From the NCBI RefSeq assembly GCF_014698965.1, contig NZ_JACXAE010000082.1:1-64000 (forward strand): DNA of 64,000 nucleotides. The letters run 5' to 3'. Of this stretch, positions 62,899 to 64,000 are shown one piece after another. Below the pieces are notes generated by a model. That model made no database searches and was not told the origin of the DNA. It was given only the letters and a program-made list of their open reading frames with translations. The position numbers were made by a program, and so were the translations under genes. The number at the start of each line of letters is the position of its first letter. The stretch's first letter is position 1. Source of the DNA: Iningainema tapete BLCC-T55. GTDB lineage: Bacteria; Cyanobacteriota; Cyanobacteriia; Cyanobacteriales; Nostocaceae.

Positions 62899-63880
62899 AA
62901 CAGACTCTAAGCAAGAGTTCCTCATTAGCACCGGGAAGACGAATAAACCCAATCAGTTGTTGCTCCATTGTCTTGTCAGCTAAAACGTCAACACTGCTAC
63001 TGGAGAATACAATACAATTGCACCCAATCAGTTGTGGCAATATTTCGGAAATATCCTCATTACAAGCGACATCACTTATGACTGTACTAGATGCGGCGTT
63101 CACCGGCGTTGTGCGATCGCACTCATCATCATGTACACATGTTATAGTCTGTTCTGAAACTGAACTGGAGTTTTGGGGGAAGTTGTCGGCTGAACAATCC
63201 TCGTCTACCTCGAAATCTTGCTCACTATCGCTTTCAACTTCATGTTTTGAGCTACTAGACAAATCATCCAACTGCGATGCGTCTTCAACTAATATCAGCC
63301 GTCCTTCTTTGTATGCTTGGCGTAGTGATAGAGCCGACTTGATAATGGCTTGTGCTGTTAAGCCTTCCTCATCCATCATGTTTTGTAGTGCTACCCCAGT
63401 TTCTTGATCGTGAATAGGAGGTATCTGACAATACCTTACTCCACTAGAAGTGCTTCTCCAGATGCTAGGTTTTTCAGATTTTGGCTTTTTAGGCTTGCGT
63501 TGTTCTTCGATTAACTCTTGCACACGCTGTTGGGTTATTTCGCCTAAATCCAGCAACTTGTCTAACACTGGCTGGTACTTCTTGCTGTTGTTAGCAAGCA
63601 GGAATAGGGTACTGGGTTCTATCTGGGCTAAATCTTCGGGAGAGAACTGAGAAAATACTTTAGCAATTTTCAGATATTTTTTGTCTTCCACATCCCAACC
63701 CCACGAGTGCAGTAACTGTTTATACTCTTTTTTCGATAGCCTTTGTTTTTCTTGTGCTAAATAGAAAGCGTGCTCAACTATAGATTGTGTCGCTTGAGTG
63801 AGCGTAGCAAAGGTATGATCTTGTCTTTGGGGAACTGAGTCTATCTGGGCTGTGCCAATGCTGAATAATTGTGTCATCAT
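62849..63880 (-). CDS. Hypothetical protein, C-terminus disrupted
   Basis: Up to 343 residues from ATG (63880; a second ATG follows directly). I do not recognise the family. Residues 1-150 are helical and charged (QRLSKKEYKQLLHSWGWDVE, AKVFSQFSPEDLAQIEPSTL, VLDKLLDLGEITQQRVQELI). A QTGVA-like QETGVALQNMMDEEGLTAQA region follows, then a Ser/Asp/Glu-rich low-complexity segment. The last 20 or so residues (VCSPSHTQMVQLHCWFFA) are an out-of-frame reading of the methyltransferase fragment, so the true end has been lost or frameshifted. Upstream lies a HIP1-bearing hairpin. Confidence 0.55.
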   Translation of the reverse strand: MMTQLFSIGTAQIDSVPQRQDHTFATLTQATQSIVEHAFYLAQEKQRLSKKEYKQLLHSWGWDVEDKKYLKIAKVFSQFSPEDLAQIEPSTLFLLANNSKKYQPVLDKLLDLGEITQQRVQELIEEQRKPKKPKSEKPSIWRSTSSGVRYCQIPPIHDQETGVALQNMMDEEGLTAQAIIKSALSLRQAYKEGRLILVEDASQLDDLSSSSKHEVESDSEQDFEVDEDCSADNFPQNSSSVSEQTITCVHDDECDRTTPVNAASSTVISDVACNEDISEILPQLIGCNCIVFSSSSVDVLADKTMEQQLIGFIRLPGANEELLLRVCSPSHTQMVQLHCWFFA

Positions 63881-63905
63881 AATTATGTAAGTTTTTTTTG
63901 TTTGG

Positions 63906-63936
63906 CGATCGCTTCTTCTCGCAAAAGGAGCGATCG
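63906..63936. repeat. CGATCGCT / AGCGATCG hairpin carrying HIP1
   Basis: 8-bp arms with a 15-nt loop lie upstream of the hypothetical gene. HIP1-type octamers are common in this window; this pair forms an inverted repeat. Confidence 0.6.
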
Positions 63937-64000
63937 TTTTTGTTTTTCTAATTTTATTATACAATCTTAGCTTTTATAATACAACTACAATTACTTGTTA

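Noticed and set aside
1..64000. tRNA and rRNA genes
   Set aside because: I looked for cloverleaf ends and GGTTCRANTCC-type T-arms and saw none. A covariance-model scan would be needed to be certain.

Overview
The window is chromosomal DNA from a filamentous, probably heterocyst-forming beta-cyanobacterium (Nostocales-like). The evidence is a complete beta-carboxysome operon, an NDH-1 CO2-uptake operon, a plant-type zeta-carotene desaturase, an SLH-domain porin, frequent HIP1 octamers (GCGATCGC), heptamer short tandem repeats, and gene families typical of Nostoc, Calothrix and Tolypothrix (DUF760, DUF1995, DUF6930). Base composition looks like about 40-45 % GC by eye. I saw no rRNA, tRNA, CRISPR array, complete insertion sequence or prophage.

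Layout. 1-9.9 kb is a tryptophan-biosynthesis cluster on the plus strand: trpE-G fusion, trpC, trpA, trpB, an SLH/OprB porin, trpD, and an arylformamidase-like hydrolase. The gene order resembles the extra aromatic set beside scytonemin genes in Nostoc punctiforme, but no scy gene is visible here. 9.9-15.5 kb holds a heme-type Tll0287/HAMP sensor, an MFS exporter, an acyl-CoA dehydrogenase-like protein, a methyltransferase, a DUF760 protein and a GlsB-like membrane protein. 15.6-22.3 kb is a CUT1 sugar ABC transporter (binding protein, two permeases, ATPase) plus a second lipoprotein binding protein; it is preceded by a methyltransferase pseudogene and interrupted by an antisense methyltransferase. 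22.3-25.5 kb carries rpmG-rpsR-RNase II and an RDD protein. 25.6-37.6 kb is housekeeping: moeA with an in-frame palindromic insertion, HAD phosphatase, NDH-2, ChaB-like, a PLD-like enzyme, cysteine desulfurase, DUF1995, a TIGR01777 epimerase, a TPR protein, an IscA/SufA scaffold and a DUF6930 protein.

37.6-39.2 kb is an AT-rich region with no convincing gene. It is followed by crtQ and an SRPBCC protein, bracketed by two paralogous ribbon-helix-helix genes. 41.9-49.4 kb is accessory: a heme-oxygenase-fold (HDO-like) protein, a small secreted protein, an HTH-NB-ARC-WD40 STAND protein with 14 WD40 repeats, and a visibly decayed histidine kinase/response regulator locus. 49.4-60.3 kb is a CO2-concentrating island: cup-ndhD-ndhF on the minus strand, diverging from ccmK2-ccmK1-ccmL-ccmM-ccmN-ccmO and an NdhR/CcmR-type LysR regulator. 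60.4-64 kb has a MuiA-like protein and then gene debris (Uma2 fragment, DNA methyltransferase fragment, hypothetical protein).

The most unusual observations concern small repeats that shape genes: a family of about 31-nt palindromes with nine copies, one inserted in frame in moeA; a 35-bp repeat in ccmN read in three different frames; a GCCAAG repeat that ends in ribosome-binding sites; and eight heptamer-repeat hairpins. The ccmM gene also shows a clear internal Shine-Dalgarno/GTG start for its short form.
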